Positions 24,213-32,908 of a stretch of 35,566 bases of DNA are shown here, in pieces (within the stretch, counting starts at the first letter, position 1; the number at the start of each line of letters is the position of its first letter). The position numbers were made by a program, and so were the translations under genes. This DNA is from Clostridium oryzae. Lineage in GTDB: Bacteria > Bacillota > Clostridia > Clostridiales > Clostridiaceae. The stretch spans positions 1 to 35,566 of the forward strand of contig NZ_MZGV01000043.1 of the NCBI RefSeq assembly GCF_002029235.1, in the 5' to 3' direction. Below the pieces are notes generated by a model. It was not told the origin of the DNA, did no database searches, and saw only the letters and a program-made list of their open reading frames with translations.

Positions 24213-25733
24213 ATGCTTAGAACAGTAAAAGTTGAAAATGGTATCGTTCAGGGACTGCCGGCAGGAGATGCGCGTATAACGAGTTTTAAAGGTATTCCAT
24301 TTGCGGCATCGCCCGTAGGCAAAAACCGCTGGCGTGCTCCTCAGCCAGCTAAAGATTGGGAGGGCGTTTTAAAAGCCTTCGAATTTGCACCAACATCTAT
24401 GCAGGCTCCCACAGTTATTGATAAGAATAATATATATACTAGAGAATGGGCTGTGGACACAGATATTCCTATGGATGAGGATTGCCTATATTTGAATGTA
24501 TGGACACCAGCATGCAGTGTTGACGAAAAACTGCCGGTGCTTGTATGGTACTTTGGCGGAGGACTTCAAGTCGGAAGTACAACAGAGATGGAGTTTGACG
24601 GCGAGAGAATTGCTCGCAGAGGTATCGTTGTTGTAACAATAAATTATCGTTTAAATGCCTTTGGCTTTTTATGTCATCCTGAAATAACTGCAGAAGCACC
24701 AGAAGCACCCGCAAACTTTGGACATCTTGATCAGCAGGCTGGTACGCAATGGGTAAAACGCAATATTGCAGCCTTTGGAGGTGATCCTGAAAATATTACC
24801 ATTGGAGGCCAATCTGCCGGTGGCGGAAGCGTATTAAGTCAGCTTACTTCGCCTCAAAACAAAGGGTTTTGCCAGAAAGCTATTGTAGAGAGTGGTATTT
24901 TTACAACACTTTATCCAGATAACCTTATGTTTAAGTTAAGACAGGAATTAAAGGAAGCAGAACAGCAGGGAACGAAATTTTTTGAATTTCTAGGAGTCAA
25001 TTCTCTTGCGGAAGCACGTCAGCTAGATGCTGTATATATTCGTGACAAAGCATTAGAATATAAGGAATTCTGGGGTACAGTTGTTGATAATGTCTTCTGT
25101 ACAGGTAATGCACTTGAACTTTTTCTTGAAAACAAGCGTTTGATGGTACCAATACTTTTAGGACAAACTTCTTCTGAATTTTTCAGTGTTCCAAAGGCAA
25201 ATACTCTTGATGAATTTAGAGATATGGCGGCTGCAATGTTTGGAGAGGACGCAGAGGAATATCTTAAACTATGTCAAGTTCAGTCTGGAGGTATAGAAGA
25301 GGTAAGAAAAAGAGCTTCTGTGAGCAGTATTGAATATGCTATACGTATTGTTGGTCAGGCAAATACTGATACTGGTGCAAACATACCTCTGTATTATTAT
25401 AATTTTGATGCGGAAATACCGGGATGGGATAATCCAGGAACTTTTCACTCTGTAGATTTATGGTTCTTTTTTGAAACACTGGCTAAGTGTTGGAGACCAT
25501 TTGTTGGCAAACATTACGATCTTGCACGTCAGATGTGTAATTACTGGGCTAACTTTATTCGTTCAGGAAATCCAAACGGAAAAGATTCTACAGGAGAGGA
25601 TATGCCGCAGTGGGAACCTTATACTGCTGAAGCACCATACGCAATGGTATTTGGCGATAAAGCAGAGTTTGTAAAAGAGCAGCCAAGTAAACTAATTAAG
25701 TTTCTAGTTAAAGAATATTTAAGAAAAAGGTGA
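24213..25733 (+). CDS. Type B carboxylesterase
   Basis: This alpha/beta-hydrolase of about 506 residues belongs to the type B carboxylesterase family. The nucleophile elbow GGQSAGGGSV has Ser201; the catalytic histidine is probably His412 in FHSVDLWFFF, and the acid may be the Glu in LLGQTSSEFF. The N-terminal FKGIPFAASPVGKNRWRAPQP and DEDCLYLNVWTP, and the oxyanion-hole region YFGGGLQVGS, are typical. There is no signal peptide. ATG at 24213 is preferred because AAAGGAG (24198-24204) is 8 nt upstream; an in-frame ATG at 24195 lacks a ribosome site. Arginine is mostly CGT/CGC, unlike the AGA-using genes around it. In a glycan module it may remove acetyl or feruloyl groups, but this is inference. 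Confidence 0.9.
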   Translation: MLRTVKVENGIVQGLPAGDARITSFKGIPFAASPVGKNRWRAPQPAKDWEGVLKAFEFAPTSMQAPTVIDKNNIYTREWAVDTDIPMDEDCLYLNVWTPACSVDEKLPVLVWYFGGGLQVGSTTEMEFDGERIARRGIVVVTINYRLNAFGFLCHPEITAEAPEAPANFGHLDQQAGTQWVKRNIAAFGGDPENITIGGQSAGGGSVLSQLTSPQNKGFCQKAIVESGIFTTLYPDNLMFKLRQELKEAEQQGTKFFEFLGVNSLAEARQLDAVYIRDKALEYKEFWGTVVDNVFCTGNALELFLENKRLMVPILLGQTSSEFFSVPKANTLDEFRDMAAAMFGEDAEEYLKLCQVQSGGIEEVRKRASVSSIEYAIRIVGQANTDTGANIPLYYYNFDAEIPGWDNPGTFHSVDLWFFFETLAKCWRPFVGKHYDLARQMCNYWANFIRSGNPNGKDSTGEDMPQWEPYTAEAPYAMVFGDKAEFVKEQPSKLIKFLVKEYLRKR

Positions 25734-25746
25734 AAACTAACTTATA

Positions 25747-25910
25747 ATAAGAGTATTTTGTGAATAATAAGAGTCAGTGCATAGGAAATGTTGTGGCACG
25801 AAGGATATATAGAGTGAATCAAGCACTTGTAGCACAAATTTACATAAAATTTGTGCTACAAGTGCTTGATGAACAGATCAATCTCTGTAGTGCCACAACA
25901 TTTCTTTTTG
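25747..25910. repeat. Palindromic intergenic repeat, complete nested copy (copy B)
   Basis: It opens with the leader GAGTATTTTGTGAATAATAA. Outer arms GAAATGTTGTGGCAC (25785-25799) and its complement (25890-25904) enclose a perfect 24-bp inverted repeat (25818-25841 and 25847-25870) with a 5-nt loop. The end runs into TTTCTTTTTG, so it can also terminate the esterase transcript. No coding sequence is present, so it is not an insertion sequence. The remainder of the gap (25911-26110) shows no gene; it has one partial cre-like match near 25964. Confidence 0.85.
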
Positions 25911-26110
25911 TGTAATATCAGATGCTTTAATGTTGCAGTCATTTATATTTACCTATAAAATAATTTAAACGCTTATGCATTATCATATAGGTATAATGTT
26001 ATAAAAAAATAAAGCTAGTCCATTGAAATTACTAACGATGTATGATATAGTTATGATTACTAGATGATAACACTATAAAATGTTGAGACACGCTTTTGCT
26101 ATTAAAGTGT

Positions 26111-26139
26111 TTTACTTTGAAAATGTTTTATAATATAAT
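26111..26139 (+). promoter_or_regulatory. Promoter of the nitronate monooxygenase-like gene
   Basis: TTTACT (26111-26116), a 17-bp spacer and a perfect TATAAT (26134-26139) precede the start codon by 51 bp. Confidence 0.5.
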
Positions 26140-26190
26140 AATTTTGTAATTTAGAATATCAAAAATAAATTCTGAGGTGGATACAATAAT

Positions 26191-27249
26191 ATGGAAATAA
26201 ATAATATAAAAATCGGTGATAAAGAAACTAGAGTGCCAATAATACAAGGTGGGATGGGTGTAGGCGTTTCACTGTCCGGCTTAGCTTCTGCGGTAGCTAG
26301 AGAAGGTGGAATAGGTATTATTTCTGCTGCTCAAATTGGATTTAAAGAAGAAGATTTTGAGAGAAATCCTAACGAGGCCAACATTAGAGCAATGAAGAAA
26401 GAAATAATAAAGGCCAAAGAACAAGCTAATGGTGGTATAATAGGAGTAAATATAATGGTGGCTATGGATCTTTATGATGAATATGTAGAAGCGTCAATAG
26501 AATCAGGAGCCGATCTTATAATTTCAGGTGCAGGACTTCCTATGAAACTGCCAGGTTTAGTAAAAGGCTCGGATATTAAAATTGCACCTATTGTATCATC
26601 TAAGAAAGCTGCGAATGTCATACTTAAGATGTGGGATAGGCATTATGGCAGGACGGCAGATCTTGTGGTAATAGAAGGACCGAAAGCCGGAGGACATCTT
26701 GGATTTTCAAAAGATGATCTTGAAAAAGATATAGCTGTAGATGAGATAATTCCTCAGGTAAAAGAGGTAGTTGCTACATATGAAGAAAAATATAATAAAA
26801 AGATATATGTTATTGTAGCCGGTGGCGTTTATGATGGAAAAGATATTAACAGAGTAATGAGTCTAGGAGCAGATGGAGTACAGATGGCTACAAGATTTGT
26901 GGCTACTGAGGAGTGTGATGCTCATATAAACTTTAAAAAGGCTTATATAGACAGTAAAAAAGATGATATAGTGATTGTTTCAAGTCCTGTAGGGATGCCT
27001 GGAAGAGCAATTCGAAATCCTTTTGTAAAGAGAACGCTGGAAGGAAGAATTCCAGTAAAGAAATGTTATAGGTGTATAAGTAAATGTGAACCTGCTACAA
27101 CACCTTATTGTATTACTAAAGCTCTTATTAATTCTGTAAATGGTGACGTAGACAATGGATTAATATTCTGTGGTGAGAATGCGTATAGAGTTAATGAAAT
27201 GACCACGGTAAAGCAGCTTATTGGACAATTAATAAATGAAATGAAATAA
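26191..27249 (+). CDS. FMN-dependent nitronate monooxygenase-like (FabK-related) protein
   Basis: This 352-residue TIM-barrel flavoprotein belongs to the nitronate monooxygenase/2-nitropropane dioxygenase family, related to enoyl-ACP reductase FabK. Family marks are IIQGGMGVGVSLSGLASAVA at the N-terminus, GVNIMVAM, the FMN-site region EGPKAGGHLG, and VAGGVYDGKDINRVMSLGADGVQMATRF. Near the C-terminus it has a cysteine cluster, C292, C295, C299 and C307 (CYRCISKC then PYC), which is unusual for the basic fold and could bind a metal or Fe-S cluster. The ribosome site GAGGTGG is 10 nt before the ATG. A long hairpin separates it from the TtcA-like gene. Exact reaction is not clear from sequence. 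Confidence 0.82.
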   Translation: MEINNIKIGDKETRVPIIQGGMGVGVSLSGLASAVAREGGIGIISAAQIGFKEEDFERNPNEANIRAMKKEIIKAKEQANGGIIGVNIMVAMDLYDEYVEASIESGADLIISGAGLPMKLPGLVKGSDIKIAPIVSSKKAANVILKMWDRHYGRTADLVVIEGPKAGGHLGFSKDDLEKDIAVDEIIPQVKEVVATYEEKYNKKIYVIVAGGVYDGKDINRVMSLGADGVQMATRFVATEECDAHINFKKAYIDSKKDDIVIVSSPVGMPGRAIRNPFVKRTLEGRIPVKKCYRCISKCEPATTPYCITKALINSVNGDVDNGLIFCGENAYRVNEMTTVKQLIGQLINEMK

Positions 27250-27352
27250 AGGGAAAAGATAAAAGAGAAAAGAGAAAAGTTAAGGCAGAAATTCTGTTCA
27301 GCAGAATTTCATTCACCATTTTACTCTCTACTCTGTACTCTTTTCTTACACA
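27250..27352. repeat. Long imperfect palindrome between NMO-like and TtcA-like genes
   Basis: The left side is purine-rich (repeated AAAAGAGA), the right side is its rough complement (ACTCTCTACTC...CTCTTTTCTT). The centre has a perfect stem GAAATTCTG (27288-27296) and CAGAATTTC (27302-27310) with loop TTCAG. It may be a dispersed clostridial repeat unrelated to the copies at 3631 and 25747; it may reduce but not abolish read-through. Confidence 0.55.
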
Positions 27353-27365
27353 CAGGGGTGATAAT

Positions 27366-28235
27366 ATGAGTAATACAGCTGGTGAAGGCTGTGAAATTCT
27401 TATACCTTTTAATGAGAGAAAGCCATTAGAGGAAATAGAAAGAAGCATTACGACAACATATAGAAAAAAGATCTGGTCTAAATTTTTAAAAGCGATTAAA
27501 GAATATAAGCTTGTTGAGAATGGTGATAAGATAGCTGTAGCGGTATCTGGAGGAAAGGACAGCATGTTAATGGCTAAGCTTTTTCAACTGCTTCAGAGAA
27601 TAAAATTGTATGATATAGAACTTGAATATATAGTAGCAGATCCAGGCTATCATCCAGATATAAAGAAACTTATGGAAGATAACTGCAAATACCTTAACAT
27701 ACCTATTAAAATATTTGATTCTGGAATATTTGAAGTTACGGATAGGATAGCAAGTGATTATCCATGTTATATGTGTGCAAGGATGAGAAGAGGAGCGCTT
27801 TATTCAAAGGCACAAGAGTTAGGCTGCAATAAAGTGGCTTTGGGACATCATTATAATGATGTAATAGAGACAGTACTTTTAAACGTTCTATACTCTGGAA
27901 ATTATAAAACTATGATGCCAAAATTAAAATCTACGAATTTTGAAAATATGGAACTTATAAGACCACTTTACTATATAGAGGAGGACCACATTCAAAGGTT
28001 TACTCAGAAGAGCGGTATATGGCCTCTAAATTGTGCTTGTATGGTTGCAGCTAAAAAGATTGGTAACAAGAGATATGAAATAAAGGATATGATAAAGAAG
28101 TTAAAAGAAGGATTCCCTGACGTAGAAAAATCTATATTTAAGTCTGCTCAGAATGTTAGTATGGATGCAATACTAGGCTGGGAACGTCATGGGGAGAAAC
28201 ATTCGTTCCTTGACTATTATGACGGTGATGAATAA
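27366..28235 (+). CDS. ttcA: TtcA-like PP-loop tRNA thiolation protein
   Basis: This 289-residue member of the TtcA family of ATP-dependent tRNA thiolases makes 2-thiocytidine in tRNA in characterised members. The ATP pyrophosphatase loop SGGKDS is at 61-66. Cysteines C134 and C137 (YPCYMCARMRRGAL) and C223 and C225 (NCACM) fit the [4Fe-4S]-binding cysteines of the family, and LGHHYNDVIETVLLN is a conserved block. The start is supported by the GGGGTGAT ribosome site. It is followed by a strong terminator and then by the SUF operon, which could supply its Fe-S cluster. Whether it modifies cytosine-32 or another position is not decidable here. Confidence 0.82.
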   Translation: MSNTAGEGCEILIPFNERKPLEEIERSITTTYRKKIWSKFLKAIKEYKLVENGDKIAVAVSGGKDSMLMAKLFQLLQRIKLYDIELEYIVADPGYHPDIKKLMEDNCKYLNIPIKIFDSGIFEVTDRIASDYPCYMCARMRRGALYSKAQELGCNKVALGHHYNDVIETVLLNVLYSGNYKTMMPKLKSTNFENMELIRPLYYIEEDHIQRFTQKSGIWPLNCACMVAAKKIGNKRYEIKDMIKKLKEGFPDVEKSIFKSAQNVSMDAILGWERHGEKHSFLDYYDGDE

Positions 28236-28262
28236 TAAAATAATTAAAAATAAGCAGCAGTA

Positions 28263-28304
28263 AAAAACACAATCCCTTTAATTTGAAGGGGTTGTGTTTT
28301 TACT
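28263..28304 (+). terminator. Terminator after the TtcA-like gene
   Basis: A 14-bp stem (28263-28276 with 28288-28301, one U-G pair) has core AACACAATCCC and GGGGTTGTGTT, ending in a T-run. Confidence 0.85.
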
Positions 28305-28335
28305 ATATATTAATGTCGCAATTACTATATTAGTG

Positions 28336-28364
28336 TTGACAACAGGATTAATCAATTATAGAAT
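28336..28364 (+). promoter_or_regulatory. Promoter of the SUF operon
   Basis: A consensus TTGACA (28336-28341), 17-bp spacer and TAGAAT (28359-28364) stand 50 bp before sufC. No convincing IscR/Rrf2-type dyad was recognised in the leader. Confidence 0.65.
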
Positions 28365-28413
28365 ATAAATAGAAATCAGAGTAATATACTCGGAATTATT
28401 TAGAGGTGATAAC

Positions 28414-29148
28414 GTGGGCAAGAATTTATTGAAAATAGAAAATCTATGTTCAGAGGTAGAAGATAATCAGATATTAAAGGGTGTAAACCTTGAAATAAAT
28501 GAAGGTGAAGTTCATGTAATAATGGGACCTAATGGTGCTGGTAAATCTACACTAGTTAATATCATTATGGGGCATCCCAAATATAAGGTTACAGCTGGTT
28601 CAATTCGTTTTGAAGGTGAGGATATAACAGAAGCTAAAACAAATGAAAGAGCTAAAAGAGGAATATTTTTGTCCTTTCAAACACCACAAGAGGTTTCAGG
28701 TATCACAGTTGAAAATTTGCTTAGAAGCGCAAGATCGGCTATAACTGATAAACCTATAAAAATTATGGCTTTTAAGAAAGAATTAAAGGCTAATATGGAA
28801 AAGCTAAAAATGGATCAAAGCTATGCATCAAGATACCTTAATGTTGGATTTTCAGGCGGGGAAAAAAAGAAAAATGAAATTCTTCAGATGCTTATGATTA
28901 ATCCTAAGCTTGCTATTCTTGATGAAACAGATTCAGGACTAGATGTAGATGCCGTTAAGATAGTATCAGCAGGAGTTGGACATTTTAAGAACGAGAATAA
29001 TGCTGTGCTGATAATAACTCACAATAATAAGATACTTGAAAACTTGAAACCTGATTTTGTTCATGTACTAATGGATGGGAAAATAGTAAAGACCGGAGAT
29101 AGTTCATTGGCTACAGAGATCAACGAAAAAGGTTTTTCAATAATTTAA
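28414..29148 (+). CDS. sufC: Fe-S assembly ATPase SufC
   Basis: This ABC-type ATPase of the SUF iron-sulfur cluster assembly complex has 244 residues. Walker A GPNGAGKST is at 38-46; the signature is FSGGEKKKNEI (with the extra lysines typical of SufC); Walker B is LAILDETDSGLD. It works in the cytosol bound to SufB and SufD, driving conformational change of the scaffold. Translation starts at GTG, with AGAGGTGAT just before. It is first in a five-gene operon with sufB 19 nt downstream. Confidence 0.96.
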   Translation: MGKNLLKIENLCSEVEDNQILKGVNLEINEGEVHVIMGPNGAGKSTLVNIIMGHPKYKVTAGSIRFEGEDITEAKTNERAKRGIFLSFQTPQEVSGITVENLLRSARSAITDKPIKIMAFKKELKANMEKLKMDQSYASRYLNVGFSGGEKKKNEILQMLMINPKLAILDETDSGLDVDAVKIVSAGVGHFKNENNAVLIITHNNKILENLKPDFVHVLMDGKIVKTGDSSLATEINEKGFSII

Positions 29149-29167
29149 TTGTGAAAGAGGTGAGAGC

Positions 29168-30574
29168 ATGGAGAAGAAAAAAACCTATGTAGAAGAATTA
29201 GACAGAGGTTTATATGATATCAAAAACGAAGATAAATTTAGTTACAAAGTATCTTCTGGACTTACTGAGAAAATAGTACTGGATATTTCAAGAGAAAAAA
29301 ATGATCCAGAATGGATGAAAGAGTTCAGACTAAAATCTTTGGAAACTTATAATAAAACTCCTATGCCAACTTGGGGACCTTCATTGGATGAGCTGGATAT
29401 GGATAACATAGTTACATATGTTCGCCCGGATACAGAAATGAAAGGTAACTGGAAAGAAGTGCCTGATGAGATAAAAGATACTTTTGAGAGGCTTGGTATA
29501 CCACAGGCAGAAAGAGAATCATTAGCAGGGGTAGGAGCACAATATGATTCTGAAGTTGTTTACCACAGCATAAAAGAAGACTTAGTAAAGCAAGGTGTAG
29601 TGTACACAGATATGGAAACTGCTTTAAGAGAACATGGCGACATGGTAAAAGAATATTTTATGAAATTAGTGCCTCCTAGTGATCATAAATTTGTTGCTTT
29701 GCATGGAGCAGTTTGGTCAGGCGGCTCTTTTGTATATGTACCTCCAGGTGTTAACGTGGATATACCTCTTCAGTCTTATTTTAGATTAAATTCGCCAGGA
29801 GCAGGTCAGTTTGAACATACGTTAATAATAGTAGACAAAGGTGCAAAACTTCATTTTATAGAAGGTTGTTCTGCACCTAAATATAATGTAACAAATCTTC
29901 ATGCGGGCTGCGTTGAATTATATGTTAAAGAAGGAGCTACATTACGATATTCTACAATAGAAAACTGGTCAAAAAATATGCTTAATTTAAACACAAAAAG
30001 GGCTTTGGTTGAAAAAGATGGTAAGATAGAATGGGTATCAGGTTCGTTTGGTTCTAAAATCTCTATGCTTTACCCAATGAGTGTGCTTAAAGGGGAGAGA
30101 GCCAAAGCAGAATTTACAGGAATAACTTTTGCAGCCGCTGGTCAGCATCTAGATACAGGAGCTAAGGTTGTTCATGCTGCGCCATATACTTCATCTGCTA
30201 TAAGTACTAGATCAATATCTAAAGGCGGAGGAGTTGCAGTATATAGAGGTTCTGTAAAAGTTGCATCAAATGCACATCATTGTAAATCAACAGTATCCTG
30301 TGAGTCTTTGATGTTGGATGATATTTCAAGATCAGATACACTTCCGACAATGGATATATTAAATGATGAAGTAGATATCGGGCATGAAGCTAAAATAGGA
30401 AGAATAAGTGATGACGCTATTTTCTATATTATGAGCAGAGGAATAAGTGAGGAAGAAGCAAAAGCAATGATAGTTAGAGGTTTTGCAGAACCTATAGCTA
30501 AGGAACTTCCGCTTGAATATGCAGTTGAAATGAATAATCTTATAAATATTGAATTGGAAGGTAGCATTGGATAG
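29168..30574 (+). CDS. sufB: Fe-S cluster scaffold SufB
   Basis: This SufB scaffold has 468 residues, the usual length. Recognisable family stretches are MPTWGPSLDELDMDNIVTYV (N-terminal domain), FVALHGAVWSGGSFVYVPPG, FIEGCSAPKYN, and the C-terminal SDDAIFYIMSRGISEEEAKA helix pair that contacts SufC. In characterised systems it forms the SufBC2D complex on which the nascent cluster is built using persulfide from SufS/SufU. The Shine-Dalgarno AGAGGTGA is 5 nt before the ATG. It is 11 nt upstream of sufD. Confidence 0.96.
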   Translation: MEKKKTYVEELDRGLYDIKNEDKFSYKVSSGLTEKIVLDISREKNDPEWMKEFRLKSLETYNKTPMPTWGPSLDELDMDNIVTYVRPDTEMKGNWKEVPDEIKDTFERLGIPQAERESLAGVGAQYDSEVVYHSIKEDLVKQGVVYTDMETALREHGDMVKEYFMKLVPPSDHKFVALHGAVWSGGSFVYVPPGVNVDIPLQSYFRLNSPGAGQFEHTLIIVDKGAKLHFIEGCSAPKYNVTNLHAGCVELYVKEGATLRYSTIENWSKNMLNLNTKRALVEKDGKIEWVSGSFGSKISMLYPMSVLKGERAKAEFTGITFAAAGQHLDTGAKVVHAAPYTSSAISTRSISKGGGVAVYRGSVKVASNAHHCKSTVSCESLMLDDISRSDTLPTMDILNDEVDIGHEAKIGRISDDAIFYIMSRGISEEEAKAMIVRGFAEPIAKELPLEYAVEMNNLINIELEGSIG

Positions 30575-30585
30575 GAGGGAAATAA

Positions 30586-31692
30586 ATGACAGAATTACTT
30601 AAGGATATAAATAAGATACCTGTAAGAACATGGAGATGGCTTGGGGTAAATGAAAAAAATATTGATGCAGAGTTTCCAGAAATAACTCCCTACCATAATT
30701 CTGCTTTTCAAAATGAAGGCTGCGAAGGATTAAAAGCTATAGACCTTACAAAGAATACTATGGATTTAAGATTTTTAGAAAATATATTAATAAGTAAAGG
30801 AGTAAGCGAGAAACTTTTTAATATTGCTGATAGTGAATTTAATTCCGGCTGGTATTTTGAAGCGGAATGCGGCAAAAAGATTAAGGAGCCTCTAATACTA
30901 AATTATATATTTGATGAAAATAATAAAGTAATAGTAGATAATAATATAATAGTGGCACAAGAAAACAGTGAAATAAATGTAGTCATATTATATAAAGCAA
31001 AGAATATAGAGGCTTTCCATACAGGCATAACACGAGTGTTTGCTAAAAAAGGTGCAGTAGTGAATCTTACAAAGGTACAGCTTATGGATGAAAAAGATGT
31101 TCAGATAGATTCTATAATTGAATCGGTTGAAGATGATGGTAAAGTAAATAACGTATTGGTTGAACTGGGGTGTAGAAATTCTGTAACCAACTGTAATATA
31201 GATTTAAAAGGTGACAGAAGCTTTGCAGGAATATATTCCGTATATCTTGGTGATAAAGATAGGGATGTAGATATTAATTACGTTATTACACATAAAGGCA
31301 GAAATAGTTTGAGTGATATTCAAACAAGGGGTGCTCTTCTTGACGAATCTAAAAAAATATTCAGAGGTACTCTGGATTTTAAAAAAGGTTCTAAAGGTGC
31401 TAAGGGCGGAGAAGAAGAATACACAGTACTATTAAGTCCAAAAGTCAGAAATAGATCTATACCTCTTATGCTTTGCGAAGAAGAAGATGTAGAAGGTCAA
31501 CACGCAGCAAGTTCGGGTAAAATAGATGAAAATAAGCTTTTCTATCTTATGAGCAGAGGACTTAGTGAACTTGAAGCTAAAAAACTTATTGTTGAAGCAT
31601 CCTTTAATCCAATAACGGAAAGGATACCTGTAGAACAAATAAAAGGTGATATATCAGAGTATATAAGGAGGAGATTAGTGAATGTCAAATAA
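30586..31692 (+). CDS. sufD: Fe-S assembly protein SufD
   Basis: This 368-residue SufB paralogue pairs with SufB in the SUF scaffold. The N-terminal region RTWRWLGVNEKNIDAE and the beta-helix core are more diverged than SufB, but the C-terminus GKIDENKLFYLMSRGLSELEAKKLIVEA matches the SufC-contacting region shared by SufB and SufD. AGGAGGG is the ribosome site. Its 3' end overlaps sufS by 11 nt, with AAGGAGGAG inside the sufD end serving as sufS ribosome site. Confidence 0.93.
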   Translation: MTELLKDINKIPVRTWRWLGVNEKNIDAEFPEITPYHNSAFQNEGCEGLKAIDLTKNTMDLRFLENILISKGVSEKLFNIADSEFNSGWYFEAECGKKIKEPLILNYIFDENNKVIVDNNIIVAQENSEINVVILYKAKNIEAFHTGITRVFAKKGAVVNLTKVQLMDEKDVQIDSIIESVEDDGKVNNVLVELGCRNSVTNCNIDLKGDRSFAGIYSVYLGDKDRDVDINYVITHKGRNSLSDIQTRGALLDESKKIFRGTLDFKKGSKGAKGGEEEYTVLLSPKVRNRSIPLMLCEEEDVEGQHAASSGKIDENKLFYLMSRGLSELEAKKLIVEASFNPITERIPVEQIKGDISEYIRRRLVNVK

Positions 31693-32908
31693 TTATTTGA
31701 TAGATTTTCCTGTTTTAAATCAAACTATAAATGGGAAAAGACTTGTTTACTTAGATAATGCTGCTACAACTCAGAAGCCTCTTTCCGTTACCAAAGCTAT
31801 GCAGGAATATTATAATTTATATAATGCAAACCCACATAGAGGAGCATATTATCTTAGTGTAAAAGCTACGGAGATATACGAAAACAGCAGAGAGGCAGTA
31901 AGGGAATTTATTGGTGCAGAAGATAGTAAACAGATAATATTCACTAAAAACGCCTCTGAATCTTTCAACTTAATAGCCTATAGTTATGGTATGAACTTTA
32001 TTAATGAAGGCGATGAAATAGTTATATCTATTTCAGAACATCATAGTAATTTAATACCATGGCAGCAGGTTGCGAAAGCAAAAAAAGCTGCTCTTAAATA
32101 TATGTACGTAAATGAAGAAGGAATTCTTACTGAGGATGAAATTGCAAGTAAAATAACCTCAAAGACTAAGATAGTAGGTATTACACATGTATCAAATGTA
32201 CTCGGAACTGTAAATCCGGTTAAGGAAGTTATTAATAGAGCTCATGCGGTTGGAGCAATAGTAGTTGTAGATGCTACTCAAAGTGTACCTCATATGAGTG
32301 TGGACGTGAAGGAAATGGATGCTGATTTTCTAGCTTTTTCAGGTCATAAAATGTTAGGACCAATGGGAATCGGAGTACTTTATGGAAAAACGGAATTACT
32401 TGAAAAAATGCCTCCATTTTTATATGGTGGAGACATGATAGAGTATGTAGAAGAGCAAAGTGCTACTTTTGCTGAACTTCCTCAAAAATTTGAGGCTGGT
32501 ACTCAGAACGTTGAAGGGGCGCTTGGATTACACGAAGCAATTAAATATATAAATAAAGTTGGTATAGATAACATAAAGCTTATAGAAAAAGGATTAATGA
32601 ATTATGCGATGATAAAATTAAGAGAACTGCCTTATGTTACTATATATGGACCTCAAGATGTAGCTACAAGAACAGGAGTACTTACTTTTAATGTTAAGGA
32701 CATACATCCGCATGATGTAGCATCTATATTAGATAGTAATGGAGTATCTATAAGAGCTGGACACCATTGTGCCCAACCACTTATGAAATATTTAGGAGTT
32801 AATGCTACTTGCAGAATGAGCGTATATTTTTATAATACTATAGAGGATATAGATATATTTGTTGAGAGTTTAAAAGGAGTAAGGAAGTGGTTAGGTTATG
32901 GATCTTAG
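31682..32908 (+). CDS. sufS: Cysteine desulfurase SufS
   Basis: This PLP-dependent group II cysteine desulfurase (408 residues) takes sulfur from cysteine for cluster assembly. PLP is held by Lys223 in SGHKMLGPMG, the persulfide forms on Cys363 in RAGHHCAQPLM, and the N-terminal YLDNAATTQKP and SEHHSNLIPW are class V aminotransferase hallmarks. It overlaps sufD (11 nt) upstream and sufU (11 nt) downstream, so expression is tightly coupled. Sulfur is passed to SufU in Gram-positive bacteria. Confidence 0.96.
   Translation: MSNNYLIDFPVLNQTINGKRLVYLDNAATTQKPLSVTKAMQEYYNLYNANPHRGAYYLSVKATEIYENSREAVREFIGAEDSKQIIFTKNASESFNLIAYSYGMNFINEGDEIVISISEHHSNLIPWQQVAKAKKAALKYMYVNEEGILTEDEIASKITSKTKIVGITHVSNVLGTVNPVKEVINRAHAVGAIVVVDATQSVPHMSVDVKEMDADFLAFSGHKMLGPMGIGVLYGKTELLEKMPPFLYGGDMIEYVEEQSATFAELPQKFEAGTQNVEGALGLHEAIKYINKVGIDNIKLIEKGLMNYAMIKLRELPYVTIYGPQDVATRTGVLTFNVKDIHPHDVASILDSNGVSIRAGHHCAQPLMKYLGVNATCRMSVYFYNTIEDIDIFVESLKGVRKWLGYGS

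Noticed and set aside
25747..25910. CRISPR array or insertion sequence
   Set aside because: There are inverted arms rather than regularly spaced direct repeats, and there is no transposase or cas gene.
28365..28413. IscR/Rrf2-type binding site in the sufC leader
   Set aside because: ACTCGGAATTATTTAGAG was examined but its symmetry is too poor to support a claim.
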